Shown here piece by piece: positions 45,281 to 57,060 of a stretch of 64,000 bases of DNA (its first letter is position 1; each line of letters opens with the position of its first letter). Origin of the DNA: Athripsodes cinereus (lineage: Eukaryota; Arthropoda; Insecta; Trichoptera; Leptoceridae). The position numbers were made by a program, and so were the translations under genes. Below the pieces are notes generated by a model. It ran no database searches and was not told where the DNA came from. It saw nothing but the letters and a program-made list of their open reading frames with translations. The stretch is taken from NCBI GenBank assembly GCA_947579605.1, contig OX388312.1, forward strand, positions 310,001 through 374,000, given 5' to 3'.

Positions 45281-45292
45281 GAAAATGACGTA

Positions 45293-45599
45293 ACTCAGAC
45301 TAAAAAATTACGTTAATTTGGAAAAACCCCTTGATTTTAGAAAAAAACATTTGTTTCCCGAATTTGGTATTTTAGTTAATTTTTAAATGTGAGGACCTTT
45401 TTTAAGATCTCAGATCAGATTTTCTATCTGCATTTTAAAAAGTGAGGAAGTTTTTAGGTCTTGTTAGTAGAGTTTTGTAATTTTACAAATATCTACCTCG
45501 CCCATCCATCGTCAGTTTTTCTATACATAGGTAAGTATATAGGAATTTATTTGAAATATTTCACTTTTATAGTCTCCTCGAATATAATGATAATAATTG
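45293..45599. other. Intergenic
   Basis: AT-rich sequence after the truncated LINE; nothing recognised. Confidence 0.3.
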
Positions 45600-45900
45600 G
45601 AATATTTTTATGTGGCACTGTTTAATGATCCGTGACCATCTCAAGGGCGCCGTGACTTCTTCCGAACATCAGCATCTTTAACTTGGTCCTAAGTGTGGTG
45701 AACTGATTCTCTCTCAATTCAGTCTGTGGTCTGTGGGCAAATTTTCCAGGCAGTTGCCGCGGCGCCTCTGAAGCTTCTTTCTTTGATATGTTTTCTCAGT
45801 GCACCCTGAACTCTGATTGAGTGAGATTCTTCCCTTCCAATGTTCTGTTACTTTGGCAGTTGCTTTTGCTACCTAATGTAGGTATGTTGTAGAAAAGTGG
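45600..45900 (-). pseudogene. LINE C-terminal fragment
   Basis: Minus-strand reading gives RGAAATAWKICPQTTD, matching the RTRIAASTAWNRLPA stretch of the LINE piece at 18860-18900. The nucleotide context is also shared: GCACTGTTTAATGATCCGTG here and CGCCGTTTAATGATCTATGA at 18760. It is the same LINE family, frame-broken. Confidence 0.6.
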
Positions 45901-46954
45901 TGCGTTCAAAAATTAGAAGTCGTAGGTTTAAAATATGTGAAGTACGTAGATTCAAATTAAAATTCAAAAGTTGAACATTTCCAACATATTACACAAATAT
46001 CAAAGAAAACAGATTATCAAATGGAACCAAACATTGGTGTGGGCGCCCTAGCTCTGTGATTAATTACTCACGTAATATCCCTTCTGTTATATTTTGAAGG
46101 ACGTTTTCGTGACGTGACGTGTTTAATTAATCTGATTCTTCGTTGTGTCGTCCTGTCTCCCTTGGTGGAGAGTAGTTTGGTAGAGATGTCCCTTTCGGGA
46201 GGGTTTAATATTTCCACATCATGCAGGAGCTGGCGACTCTCGGGCTCGCGCCCTTTAATCTTTAAACGCCTAACAGCACGTCTCTGAACACCTCACTTCG
46301 GCATTCTGTACTTACCAATTTATAAATATATGGATGCAAGAGAGGAAATGATTCTGGGTATGACTGTTGACACTCCTCGACCCATCTGGTTTGGGGAAGT
46401 GTTTCTAAATGCCACAAACGCTTCACGCTTTAAGACATTCGTAGATGTGTGGGTATCAAGATGGGATCTGCTGCGTCAGCCGGGTCCCCCGCCCATTGAC
46501 GTGGTAGGATCGTAGATGCCAACACTGGCATAGTTGTATTAGAATAGAGAGAGTCCAAATATTAAAAAAAAATCTTCACCTAAACGGATAAATAGGAGTT
46601 CTTGGACTCCTGAAATATCCGAGAAATAAAGATATTTCAACATATTATAAATATATAATTTATTATCACACTTTTTTTTATTTTGCTTCACGTTTTGCAT
46701 ATTTTGTTTCATTTTATTTATTTTTTTCTCGTTTTTTTTTTGTACTTGCATTACTTGCATCATTTGAGATGATCGTCGTCTCTCATGGATATTCTCCAAA
46801 TTCTCCTACAAGACCACGTCTCAAACACTAAACTTGTAGTCTCTTTTACCTTTAAGATATGTAGATACCATATGTCTCCCAGCCGTTACATCTCTTCAAA
46901 GAAGCTCGCTCAGTTTCAGGTCTACATTAATTAGACTCGAATATTACTATACGC
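45901..46954. other. Intergenic with unidentified repeat-like sequence
   Basis: A GC-richer patch at 46130-46510 includes a 61-codon frame (46330-46515, containing MILGMTVDTPRPIWFGEV) that I do not recognise. It stands out from AT-rich surroundings and is probably an old transposon piece. Nothing else coding is seen. Confidence 0.3.
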
Positions 46955-47015
46955 ACCATCACGGTATATCCCACAAGTGGGGTAGCCGGCAGACCAGCTT
47001 CATCTCTGTTTTCTC
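46955..47015. repeat. LINE 3'-tail fragment
   Basis: CACCATCACGGTATATCCCA then CAAGTGGGGTAGCCGGCAGA, the same module as at 17100-17170. Confidence 0.55.
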
Positions 47016-49265
47016 CATTCCATCAAAAAAATTAGAGATTCATGATGGGTGGCAAAACTCATAACTGAATTAAAGATATAAAAAATAATTTTCGAACATC
47101 TAGATCCTCTTTTATTTAGGTATTTTTTCATTCTTTCTGCTAATTTATGCATACTTATAACTTAGGTATATAAAATATTATATTGAGTATATACGTTATA
47201 ATAATGTATTTTCACACAACTAACTCAATACATAGAATTAAGTAGTGAATTGTGTTGAAAATATGCCTAAGAAATTGTGCATGGAATTGCTGTGCGTATA
47301 TAGACGAGCTTTGGTAATAGAGTGCTATAGCAACGAAGCAACTTAGTCTATCATTGATGGTCACTATCCACTGAAATATTGTGGTAGTCCATTAGGGGCA
47401 CTCCGCATGATCAAGACTCACATAACAACATAAAATAGAGTGCGTCTATCAAGTTCATTGCAATTTCTTCGCTATTACCAGCTATCGCAGGTGTAGGTGT
47501 AGGTACATTACTATTAAATATCTATTGTATGTAGTGGAGTCGTGGTGTGTGCAGTGCGCGCAGCGGTGATGCCATTCAGCAGTTGGATTGAGAAGCTGGA
47601 CTTGGAAAATAAATTATATTATTATTATTTATAGCGAGTGCATTCATCCACTGCACCAAGTTGTAGGTATACCTACGAGTACAGCATCTAGAGTGGTGGA
47701 CCACCCGCTCTATTGACCGAGTGAGCTGAATAGTCCGTCTCGATTCGTTTGCAATCTTTCTCACCGGCTACCATCTCAATAATATAATATAGGTATACCT
47801 ACCTAATATCTATATGTAGGTATACAAAGAGCTGTTATCATCAGCCATGTACATCATTAATAAATAATTCTCGATACTCTACGGACCGGAACATGCTGTT
47901 AAGAAGAAAAGCTACCTGATGCTAAATGCACAACTAACTACTAGTGCTCGTTCGCTAAATAAATTATAGTATCTAACAATAATTGTTCAATCAAAATATA
48001 TTTCGGTTCGCGAGTAGTGTTCGATCCTGTGATACCATAATACAAAAGCCATTCACGTGCCTACTTCTTATCGGTTTAATTAATTTTAATAAGTTTTTTT
48101 TTGTGATCTAAAAAATATAATAGCGACACACATTTAAGTACTTATTTCAAATCGACACCTATTAGACATATGAAATTAGTTATAAAGATAAACATAATAA
48201 TAATACATCTTTAGAAAATGTGTGTGTAAAAATAGGATAGAAAAAGGTTTTTGGTGGTCTTACTGAACTGAACTTATAGCTACATAATATGAAGTGCTCA
48301 ATAAAAGTTTGTAGAAATTTCCCCCTCAATTTGGAATTTTAAAAAGTGTTCTAAATAATTAAATAGTGATTGCTTCTAATATTTGGCAATAATAAATAAT
48401 CTTGGCTTGATGCACAATATAAAAATTTATAATGAAGTCTGGTATAAGAAAAAAATTAAAATAAACTCTTTAATTTAAATTTATTTATTTATTTAAGTAA
48501 TAAAACTAAAATATTAAATACATAAATTTGTATAAAAAGGTATAAGTGTAAATTAAATAATTGAGAATGAATTATCTCAACATATCCAAATATTTTCTAT
48601 GGCTGATAATATTCCTCCAAGGTAAGAGAACTGTAGTGTTTACTTATTTTTATTAGGTATATCTAATCTTATAATATTGTGTTAGTTACTTTATAATAAT
48701 TTAGGTTTTATAATATGTTGCAAGAAATACACGTAGGGTATCTAAATAGTACGCTAAAAAATTTCAGACAAATGACATTGGTTTAAATAAGAAATACGAG
48801 AAATTAGATCGCAATGAATGAGCTTCAATCAAGTATAGTTGTTGCTGTTAATACCTATATAATTACTAGTTAGGTACATGTACGTACAAAATCATTATAA
48901 TATCAAACCATAAGCTGATATTTTAAGCTTAATGTGATCCAAAACTCCAAATCACTTACAAATTAACGTGAATGGCCTCATGCAAAATATATCCAAAAAC
49001 TTCCAAATGATAATATTATATAGGCAAAATTATACTTAATTATATAATATATTTATCGCAGAAACAAATGGTCTTTTAACTACTCCTTGTATAACCCCAA
49101 CTAACTCTATAAAAAGGGGTAGAAAGCCTTATGAAGGCATTGTGAATTATAAATAATACAGTAGACTGCGAGTTCAACTTGAACCCAGAAATTTGAAAGA
49201 AATCGCTTTTCCGCCATAAACTCGTCTTCTGTAAATTGATTGTATGATTATATTTAATTTAAATC
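47016..49265. other. Intergenic, AT-rich
   Basis: No gene recognised in 2.2 kb. A LINE tail remnant (GAAATCGCTTTTCCGCCATA) lies at 49199-49218, next to the LINE that follows. Confidence 0.35.
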
Positions 49266-50314
49266 ATATGTTACACCCATATTCAAGTCAGGTGATAAGC
49301 ACAATGTAGCGAATTATAGGCCTATTTCTAAGATCTCAATCTTGGGGAAGCTTATGGAAAAGGTTGTGGTGGGTCAGTTGTCTCCCTTGGTACACTCTGT
49401 TGTGCCTTCTAATCAACATGCATAAGCTTGAATGTTTCGGTGTTCATGGCGACTTATTGAGATGGTTTACTTCATATGTTGCGGGCAGATCTCAGGCTGT
49501 GGCCTTAAATGGTGCACTGTCTCATTTCAGGGGCTGTAGATCTGGGGTTCTTCAGGGCTCTCATCTGGGACCTCTGCTATTCATTATTTATGTTGCTGAT
49601 ATTGCTGACTGTTTTCGCAGCTCTGATTTTCTCATGTTTGCTGACGGTACAAAAGTAACCTCTGTTCGTGATTGTGTTGCTTTGCAGGGTGACTTGCTTC
49701 GATTGTCGGATTACTGCCGGAGAAACCAGTTGTTCTTGAACGTCTCTAAATGTAACTCCATAACTTTCACTAGAAGTAGGTAGTAGTCCGATCTTATTTG
49801 AATATTGTATCAATGGAAGCCCACTGTGTAGATGCAGAGAGATTCGGGATCTAGGAGTCATTATGGACAGTAAAATGTTGTTCAAACAGCACATTGATTA
49901 CATCGTGGAGAAGGACTACAGAATGTTAGGATTTATTTTGCGAATAATATGTCTGTGGTATGGAATCCACAATATGCGATCTACATTGATAGGGTTGAAA
50001 GGTTGCAGGACAAGTTTATTAGGAGACTTAACTTTGTGTCGGGTCAGCAGTTTGACGATTACGTTCGGGCTGCTCAGTTTCATGGAGTGAGCACACTGAG
50101 AAATAGAAGGACAGAATTGGACTTGATTTACCTTTATAAAATTCTTAACAATGAGGTCGATTCGCCTAGACTTTTGGAGGGGGTTCCATTTGCTTGCCCC
50201 ACTCGGAATACGCGATCTGGTTTTTTGTTTAGATTGCCGCCCAGTACCTACCACAAATTATGTTCGGGGCTCATTTGTGAGACGTACTTGTACGTTGTAT
50301 ATAATAGATCATAT
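49266..50314 (+). pseudogene. Jockey-like LINE reverse transcriptase, left part
   Basis: Encodes ANYRPISKISILGKLMEK near 49310-49360, then (after an internal deletion that removes the FSKAFDxV region) GVLQGSHLGPLLFIIYVADI near 49551-49610. FADGTKV near 49640 should read FADDTKV: the second catalytic Asp is Gly, so it is dead. The C-terminal thumb region continues to 50314 and, after the inserted transposon, resumes at 53435. Several frame changes are present before 49949; from there to the insertion it is open. Confidence 0.85.
50311..50314. repeat. Target duplication ATAT, left copy
   Basis: ATAT directly before the transposon; its partner is 53431-53434. Removing the element plus one ATAT rejoins the LINE codons in frame (NRSY then INLDFFSISKAEF). 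Confidence 0.88.
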
Positions 50315-53300
50315 CAGGAGGTAATTTTCAATAATGGTCAAGTCACAAAAATGTGAAATGAGAAATTTAGGTATTTCTATATTGCAATTTTGGAATGCAT
50401 TCTTATAGCGAAGATTCAAGTGTGTTGTAAGTTGTTGTAATAATATACATATTTTATAAAAAAACCTGTAAGATTTATAAATATTATGACCAAAAAACAC
50501 ATTTTTTTACTGGACATGACTAAATTTGAATATTAACCATGGACTTGACTATTTTTGAACAAAAGTTCATGGGACATGACTACTTTTGCATGCTACTAAA
50601 ATAAATAGGGTTGTCACTTTACAAAACAAAATGCGTTCTTCACAATGTATGTAAGTATTTATTTTTAAAATAAAAATACAATTGAAAGACACGCTTAAAC
50701 ATGGTAGTAGATACATTACAGATATCTATGCAAATTAAACTAACAAATCAGTCGTTACAATTTCTTCTTCATAATGTATGCATTCGTCGACATCATTGTC
50801 CAAACTTCTCTCTGTAATTTCATTCTGAGATATTATGTTATTATAAAATAACAAATTTTCTAAAATATGCCATTCTTGACCAAAATGTTTGAAGAGAAGA
50901 TTTTTTACATCCTTTATTTTGGCATCAGAAATGGACACCCCGTTTGATAAAGTGTGCGGGTTGATATCTGATGCCACTCTATTCGATAGAGTGATAGAGC
51001 GCTTGACTCCCACATCTGACCTAAAAAAATTCTCTCCTCTGATCACAACTTCTTTTAATTTTTTTTTCATTCTGCTTATAACGAACCTCTTACATTCGGT
51101 TATTTTGAAATGCAGGTCCTTTGTTTCTTTTAGAATGGATTTTATTCCTACTTTCCAATCTAAAATTGGAAAATCTATGCCAAGATGAGTAAGAGTGCCG
51201 TATTTCCTAAATATATGGTAATAATCATCTGGTGTCAAAATCGTGTTAATTTTTTTTATATCCTTTTCGATGATTCCAAACACCCTGTCCGCAGGTAAAA
51301 AAGAATGCCCAGTTTCAGGATAAATCATTTCGATTTTTTTGACTGTTGCAGGTGCATGACTAACTAGCCATTTGGAGGCCATTCCGATTACTATTGAATT
51401 TTTGTTCTGGCCTCCGCATCCATCAGCCATAAGTCGAACAGTTTTAATCCCTGTAAATGATATATAGTTCTCCAAACAATGAAAAAGAGCACTGGCAACT
51501 TGGTTTGAACCCTTATTTTGAATATTTTCTGTCCATGCGTTTATAAAAACATTATCTTTCGTTAAATTATTGTTTTCTGTTTTCATTACAATGGTAAAAT
51601 TATACATGTATATTTGTCTCGAGTAGTACGTCGCTTGATCAGGTAATTTCGGAAGAACCTGATTTTTTTGCGAATCAAAATAATAATAATAATAATAAGA
51701 ACACTTTTTGATCAGAAAAAAAAATCATGAGCAATTGGCGAGCTTATTGCCTGGAGGCAATATCTTCCAGCTAACCAAAGACAGAATTAAGATTGTTTTA
51801 TCATTTTCATTTAGCATTTCGTAATATGCTTTAGAACGTTTAATATGTACATCTAATTGTATTTTTAAATTGCTTATCTTCTCAGTATCTTTTTCAATTT
51901 TAATATTTTCTTTTATGTGTAAACACGTGGAACACATATCGCTCCTTGGGTGACTAAAGCTAATGTTGAAGTTTGTATTAAATATTCTTCGGAAATACGA
52001 TGCTTTGCAATTGACATTAGTATTTTCACATTGGAACATTCTGAACAATTCATTGACACTCAGTTCTGATGGTAAATAGGTCCTTCTGCTTTTGGAGCGA
52101 CAGTAATGGGACTCTACGCCCTTGAATTTCTTAATGAATGTTATAATTTGGTGTTTTAGTTCTATGTTTTTCCCCGATTTGTGATCACCACCTCGATTTT
52201 CTTTGCTCATATTGCCTGTTGTAACAAATCTGGATACCACACCTCGAACCCTTCCCTTTTTAATTTGTAATATCTTCAAAAATGTTTCTCTGCAAACAGG
52301 AATCACACTGCCGTTGCATTTTTTAACATTGTACGTAATGGTTACGTTTTTTTTATTTCCTTGTCCACTACGCGGTCGTCTTCTGTTCGGTGAATTTGCA
52401 TTACAGTATTTAATAATGAAATCATCCTGAGAAAGTTTTGATGGAATGGCATAAAATTTATTGTTGAATTCCCTTATATCCTGCATGAGGTGTTAATATA
52501 GCACAATTAAATTTGGAATTATTGTGTCCACAAGGATTATTACATAGCCCCTGCTTTGCAGAATACCTAAAAATATATTATACGCTGTACTAAATATTTA
52601 CATCGATGGGCTATTTTCAAATAATTGTATGTTCATTAAATCCTAGTTATAAATAAAACAAAGGCGAAAAAGCTACGGACCAGCGGTCAAAAACAATTAA
52701 TTTTGCGCAAATACGGCAATTTGACAATAGTTTTATATGATAAAATCGTCCGTTTTTTTTTCTAAACAAAACTTTTTTTAACAAAAACCGCACAATAACA
52801 AAAATGTTCTACTTAAAAGTATTCTTTTCAAAATGACCATGGAAGTCCGTATAAATAAAAAAAAAGCATTACGGACCGTCACATAGGTATGTTTAGATCT
52901 GTATAAAACACATTTGGCGGTATAAATAACATAGGAATGTGACAACCCTGACAAATGTACTGTCAATTCCATACAAAACACTAACCTTATTTTTCTCAAT
53001 TTCTCCCTCTTAGATCCACTTGGTGACCTCAGTCTTTTTCTCGCTTGATTAGGAGGTACTTCATTTACATATTTTTCCATTTTTATAAACTCGTAAATCA
53101 CCTTTAACTCGAAAATTTTATTATTTTGTGGAGCGAAATGCGCACGCGACTGTTAATTTTGAAGTATGAGAAAAAAACAAAATGGCGGATATTTTGAGCT
53201 ATTTGATTGGTTTATTTTGACTTGACTAAATTTGAATGTGACACCACTAAGACATGACCAATTTTGAAAGTGAAGGGGATATTACGAACCAATTTTACCC

Positions 53301-53430
53301 TATTTCTTGATGCCGATGGCTATTGTTTTGATTATTAGGAGTTGTAGATTAATATACGTACTAAAAAAATGTATTAATATGTCAAAAAACTCTACTGTGT
53401 GACTTGACCACTTTTGAAAATTACCTCCTG
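50315..53430 (-). mobile_element. 3.1-kb DNA transposon with 4-bp target duplication (unassigned, possibly Sola-like)
   Basis: Terminal inverted repeats of about 33 bp begin CAGGAGGTAATTTTCAA on both ends (two to three mismatches). The target duplication is ATAT. An 18-bp motif, GACWTGACYANWTTTGMA, occurs six times on the plus strand (50513, 50542, 50573, 53219, 53251, 53401) and once inverted in the left end (50344-50327, one extra mismatch). These are probably transposase-binding sites. It carries one multi-exon gene on the minus strand. The 4-bp duplication fits the Sola superfamily as described, but I cannot confirm that from the protein alone. Confidence 0.88.
50735..53080 (-). CDS. Transposase-like protein of the 3.1-kb transposon (multi-exon)
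   Basis: Likely first exon 53080-52986 (MEKYVNEVPPNQARKRLRSP, donor GTTAGT). A middle piece near 52570-52490 encodes LCNNPCGHNNSKFNCAILTP, probably a zinc-binding stretch; its join to the next exon is unresolved. The third exon runs from about 52486 to 51776 and includes SHPRSDMCSTC near 51960-51925 with HIKENI after it. A 72-bp intron (51775-51704) joins in phase to the last exon, 51703-50735. That exon has QVLPKLPDQATYYSRQIYMY, LMADGCGGQNKNS near 51425 and YPETGHSFLPADRVFGIIEK near 51300. Asp in DGCGGQNKN and DRVFG, with later acidic residues, suggest an RNase H-like DDE enzyme. The same family is present in many insects as uncharacterised proteins (known to me by pattern, not by search). 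The last exon is open for 323 codons. Confidence 0.7.
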
Positions 53431-53530
53431 ATATATAAATCTTGATTTCTTCTCGATCAGCAAGGCAGAGTTCAGAAGGGGTGTAAGGAGTACACTGAAT
53501 TCTTGATTCTAAAGAGAGACAGAGATTCGA
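53431..53530 (+). pseudogene. Jockey-like LINE, right part
   Basis: Continues the LINE interrupted at 50314: INLDFFSISKAEFRRGVRST then a TGA, the expected end of the reverse transcriptase protein. A 3' tail follows. Confidence 0.8.
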
Positions 53531-54795
53531 TCAATTCATAATTTGAACTATTTTAATCTCAATTGTTTTAATTCTTAATTATTATATATTCTTATAAATT
53601 CTATTGTAGTGTAATTTTAAGCTTCTCATTTTCACGGGGTTTGTTTTGATTTTTGCATTTGATATGGGCGGGGTGAGTTTGTGTTATAACTGTTTACTTG
53701 CAACTTTACTTGTTCGTCATACGCTTCGGTAATTTGCGGGACCTTGATTGGTTTGTTTTCTGGAAAAATATGACTGTTAATATTTGTTAATTTAAACTGT
53801 TTGTGTCCTTTAAGAGGAATAAAATAAAAAAATAAAATAAAAAAATAAAAAAATATATATTTCTATGTAAAATCTTGCAATCAATGTACCCGAAATAATA
53901 AATAAATATAGATATATAGGTTAATTTTCAGATTTTAGTTTAAGCAACATTTTTGAAAACAGTTTTGTCTACTTTACGTTTATTGTCAGAAAAAGTGAGA
54001 ATGGCATCCCAATCCCAACCCTTATGAATTGTCTCAACGCTGAGAAGTTAAGTTATCACTTTAATAGGGAACATGCATGTGTGAGGAATATGAATAAATG
54101 TTATCAATTCATATTAATAAATATACGCTGATCACGAATATCCTAATAAGAAACCATAAAATAAAACTTTTCGTTCATTATTTTCATTTTAAAAATCCAT
54201 ATTTTCTGTTATTGAATTAGTCCGGTGTGACGTCGCTAGGCGCTATTTTGTATTGCCACACATTTCACTCTTAGTACTGTTTGTAGCGCCTGATATTGTC
54301 AAACACTGCTCCGCCACGAGTGGACCTTTTTGCGGCGAAGTGTGAAAATTGCTTTTTTAAATGGTGATAAAAACCTTAAAAATGTACATTTAAAAATATA
54401 AAAAGTACCATAATTTTTCTAATTTTCTGCACTATTTTTTGGGTTGAAAATTTTTTTTTGTGAAAGTTCCCCATTGTCCATAGACGACATTTACCAGTTC
54501 CGCTTCTCCGATTAAAGATTAACTCAAATAATATGACAATTGTTTTATAGGTACAAACCAATAGAAGCAACTATTTTCTATTTGGGAAAACTTATTTCAG
54601 ATAATAAATTCCATGAAGACAATTTTTTATTGTACAGAGAGAATGATCATGGTAGGGATGCAATTCTATCACTACGAAATATAAATGTTAGCTGGAGGTC
54701 CCTGGTCCAGCAATCACTAATATTATTATTAGAATTGGTTTTGATTTAATACAACTATTCAATTACCTACCTTAGTATCCGTATTCGTTCCCTAG
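53531..54795. other. LINE tail and intergenic DNA
   Basis: Up to about 53910 this looks like LINE 3' UTR ending in AATAAATAAATA. After that no gene is recognised. The frame at 54540-54749 (IEATIFYLGKLISDNKFHED near its start) follows a TTTATAG acceptor-like site and could be an orphan exon or an old transposon piece; I cannot identify it. Confidence 0.35.
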
Positions 54796-55085
54796 CCCCC
54801 CCCCCCCCCTTCCTCCAATCCATAATCCCTACCACGTGTTGGGTGTGTGTCAAATATCATTTTAAACTTTCTTTTTTTTCTTTTGTTATGTATTGATGGT
54901 ATTTTATATAGGTAAGTAAATTTGCTTTAACTAGGTATGTGTCAATGTGTCGTGGTTAGATGGAAGAAATAACTTTATAGTGATAATCTCGCCACTGCAT
55001 ATCGTCCTAGTATTTTAAATTTTGTATTGTTTTGTTATATAATTATGATGTGCAAAAAGAATAAATAAATAAATAAATAAGTACT
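54796..55085 (+). repeat. LINE 3' UTR fragment with poly-C head
   Basis: C run at 54799-54812, T-rich body, GGAAGAAATAACTTTATAGT and GATAATCTCGCCACTGC tail, ending AATAAATAAATAAATAA. It parallels 44085-44460. Confidence 0.5.
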
Positions 55086-55640
55086 TATTCTTTGTAATTA
55101 TTATTTATTTTATTCTTTTTACACATCATCAGCTACGTAGGTAAAATCAACAAATCAATTTACTTATAATAAAAAAAAATGTGATGTGTGCAGTGGCAAA
55201 ATTATCACCATAATATATAATATTAATGATTTCTTCCATCTATTCATGTCATATTCAAACAAAACTTTATAGTAATAAATGTATTGACAATTACTCTCAG
55301 TTTTGACAGACCATGGTTCTCGGACTAAAATTAATTGTTACAATATTATTACTCTGCATAATGTTATTATTTCACTTTGTTAACAAATTTCTCAATGTTG
55401 GAGTTTCTCTCTATCTCTTTCTTACCACGTATTTGCGAAAAATCAATTCGATTTCACGTTTTTCATGATTCTATTATTATTTTTAATAGCTACAGAGACA
55501 ATAATATTATCAACTATTTACTATTGCAGTCCAGTAACGGATTGTTTGCAGCAGCGCGCAGTGTGCTTGGCTGCTTTTTACTGTCCATATCTAATTTTCT
55601 TCACTCGATTATCTGAGAACATACAAAATACTAAATGCAC
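55086..55640. other. Intergenic; inverted LINE-tail echo
   Basis: 55095-55260 (ATTATTTATTTTATTC, then ATGTGATGTGTGCAGTGGCA and TTATCACCATAATAT) resembles the complement of the preceding tail (54990-55080), so two tails lie in opposite orientation. Nothing coding. Confidence 0.4.
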
Positions 55641-55905
55641 ACTCATATATATACATAGTTTTATACATGTACACTCATATATATCTTCTTCTTCTTCTTC
55701 ATGTGTCCTGCCGGGTCCCCCCGACGTTGACGACCATTTGAGAGAAAGCCTCCCTGTCCTGGGCGGCGCGAAACAGCTCCTCCACGGTTCTGACACCGGT
55801 CCACTGTCGAATGTTTCGAAGCCAGGAGAGCTGTCTTCTGCCTACCCCATATATATACATAGTTTTATACATGCACACTCATATATATATACATAGTTTT
55901 ATACA
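55641..55905 (-). mobile_element. Short 5'-truncated LINE in a small tandem repeat
   Basis: On the minus strand 55854-55690 reads GRRQLSWLRNIRQWTGVRTV then FRAAQDREAFSQMVVNV, the usual last residues of a LINE endonuclease-reverse transcriptase, then a GAA run. It is flanked on both sides by copies of a roughly 35-bp unit containing TATACATAGTTTTATACATG, consistent with insertion into a minisatellite or a long target duplication. Confidence 0.75.
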
Positions 55906-55948
55906 TAAAAAGCGAACGGGATATTTATTACAAAAATGTTAGTTTACA

Positions 55949-56396
55949 TAATTATATGTCTTTCCTATTATTCTACTAATATTGTTATCATATAAGGAGA
56001 TATTATTAAGCATAATTATGTCTTTCCTATTATTCTACTAATATTGTTATCATATAAGGAGATATTATTAAGCATAATTATGTCTTTCCTATTATTCTAC
56101 TAATATTGTTATCATATAAGGAGATATTATTAAGCATAATTATGTCTTTCCTATTATTCTACTAATATTGTTATCATATAAGGAGATATTATTAAGCATA
56201 ATTATGTCTTTCCTATTATTCTACTAATATTGTTATCATATAAGGAGATATTATTAAGCATAATTATGTCTTTCCTATTATTCTACTAATATTGTTATCA
56301 TATAAGGAGATATTATTAAGCATAGGTAATTATGTCTTTCCTATTATTCTACTAATATTGTTATCATATAAGGAGATATTATTAAGCATAATTATG
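55949..56396. repeat. 62-bp minisatellite, seven units
   Basis: The unit starts AATTATGTCTTTCCTATTAT and ends with AGGAGATATTATTAAGCAT. Seven head-to-tail copies are nearly identical; the first has two extra bases and the sixth-to-seventh junction has a GGTA insertion. There are no spacers between units, so this is not a CRISPR array. Confidence 0.95.
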
Positions 56397-57060
56397 TCAT
56401 GCAAGATTTTCATATATGAATGATTTTCGTACCTATACAATAAATTATATCTAAATAATGGTACTAGTTGGGTCGAGTTGCTTCCTTATACTTTTTAGAA
56501 ATTTCTTCTTCCTATACAGAGACCCCTATACATTGTTGCTTCTAGGACTTTTGGTCATTCTGAATCAAATCATTCTCTAAAATGTTGATTCACGTTCTTC
56601 TGGGCGAACTAGCGATCTTCTGTGCCAATTATTTTATAATTTCTAACAGTTACATGCTCGTGTATGTTTCCATCTTGTAAATAATGTAAGCGACACATCC
56701 TTTGTTAATATTTATATAGGTACTTTATATGAGTATTGATTGCTACTGTAGAAATTATAAAATTAGACCTACCCCATACATGCTACGATATAAACACAGG
56801 AAACAACAGTTGTCGTTACAAAATAGACTTTAATTCACTTTACAATAAAAAATATCATATTTACACATTTACAAATTACCTACCTAGGTATATCGGACAA
56901 TGCAATGTTGTAAATTTATTGTAATGTTGTATAGTTGTATCAATACATCTACTCATCTGTCAATACTTCCGTTAGAAAACATACCTAATTCATGAGAATT
57001 GTTACAAATAAACAAACGAAACTAGCAAATATAACAAGTAAATAATAAGACTTTGTATTA
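56397..57060. other. Intergenic
   Basis: AT-rich; nothing recognised. Confidence 0.3.

Noticed and set aside
50889..51188. Plus-strand 99-codon frame inside the 3.1-kb transposon
   Set aside because: Antisense of the last transposase exon; no motif of its own.
55949..56396. CRISPR-like regular repeat
   Set aside because: Units are directly adjacent with no variable spacers, and the context is a eukaryotic genome.
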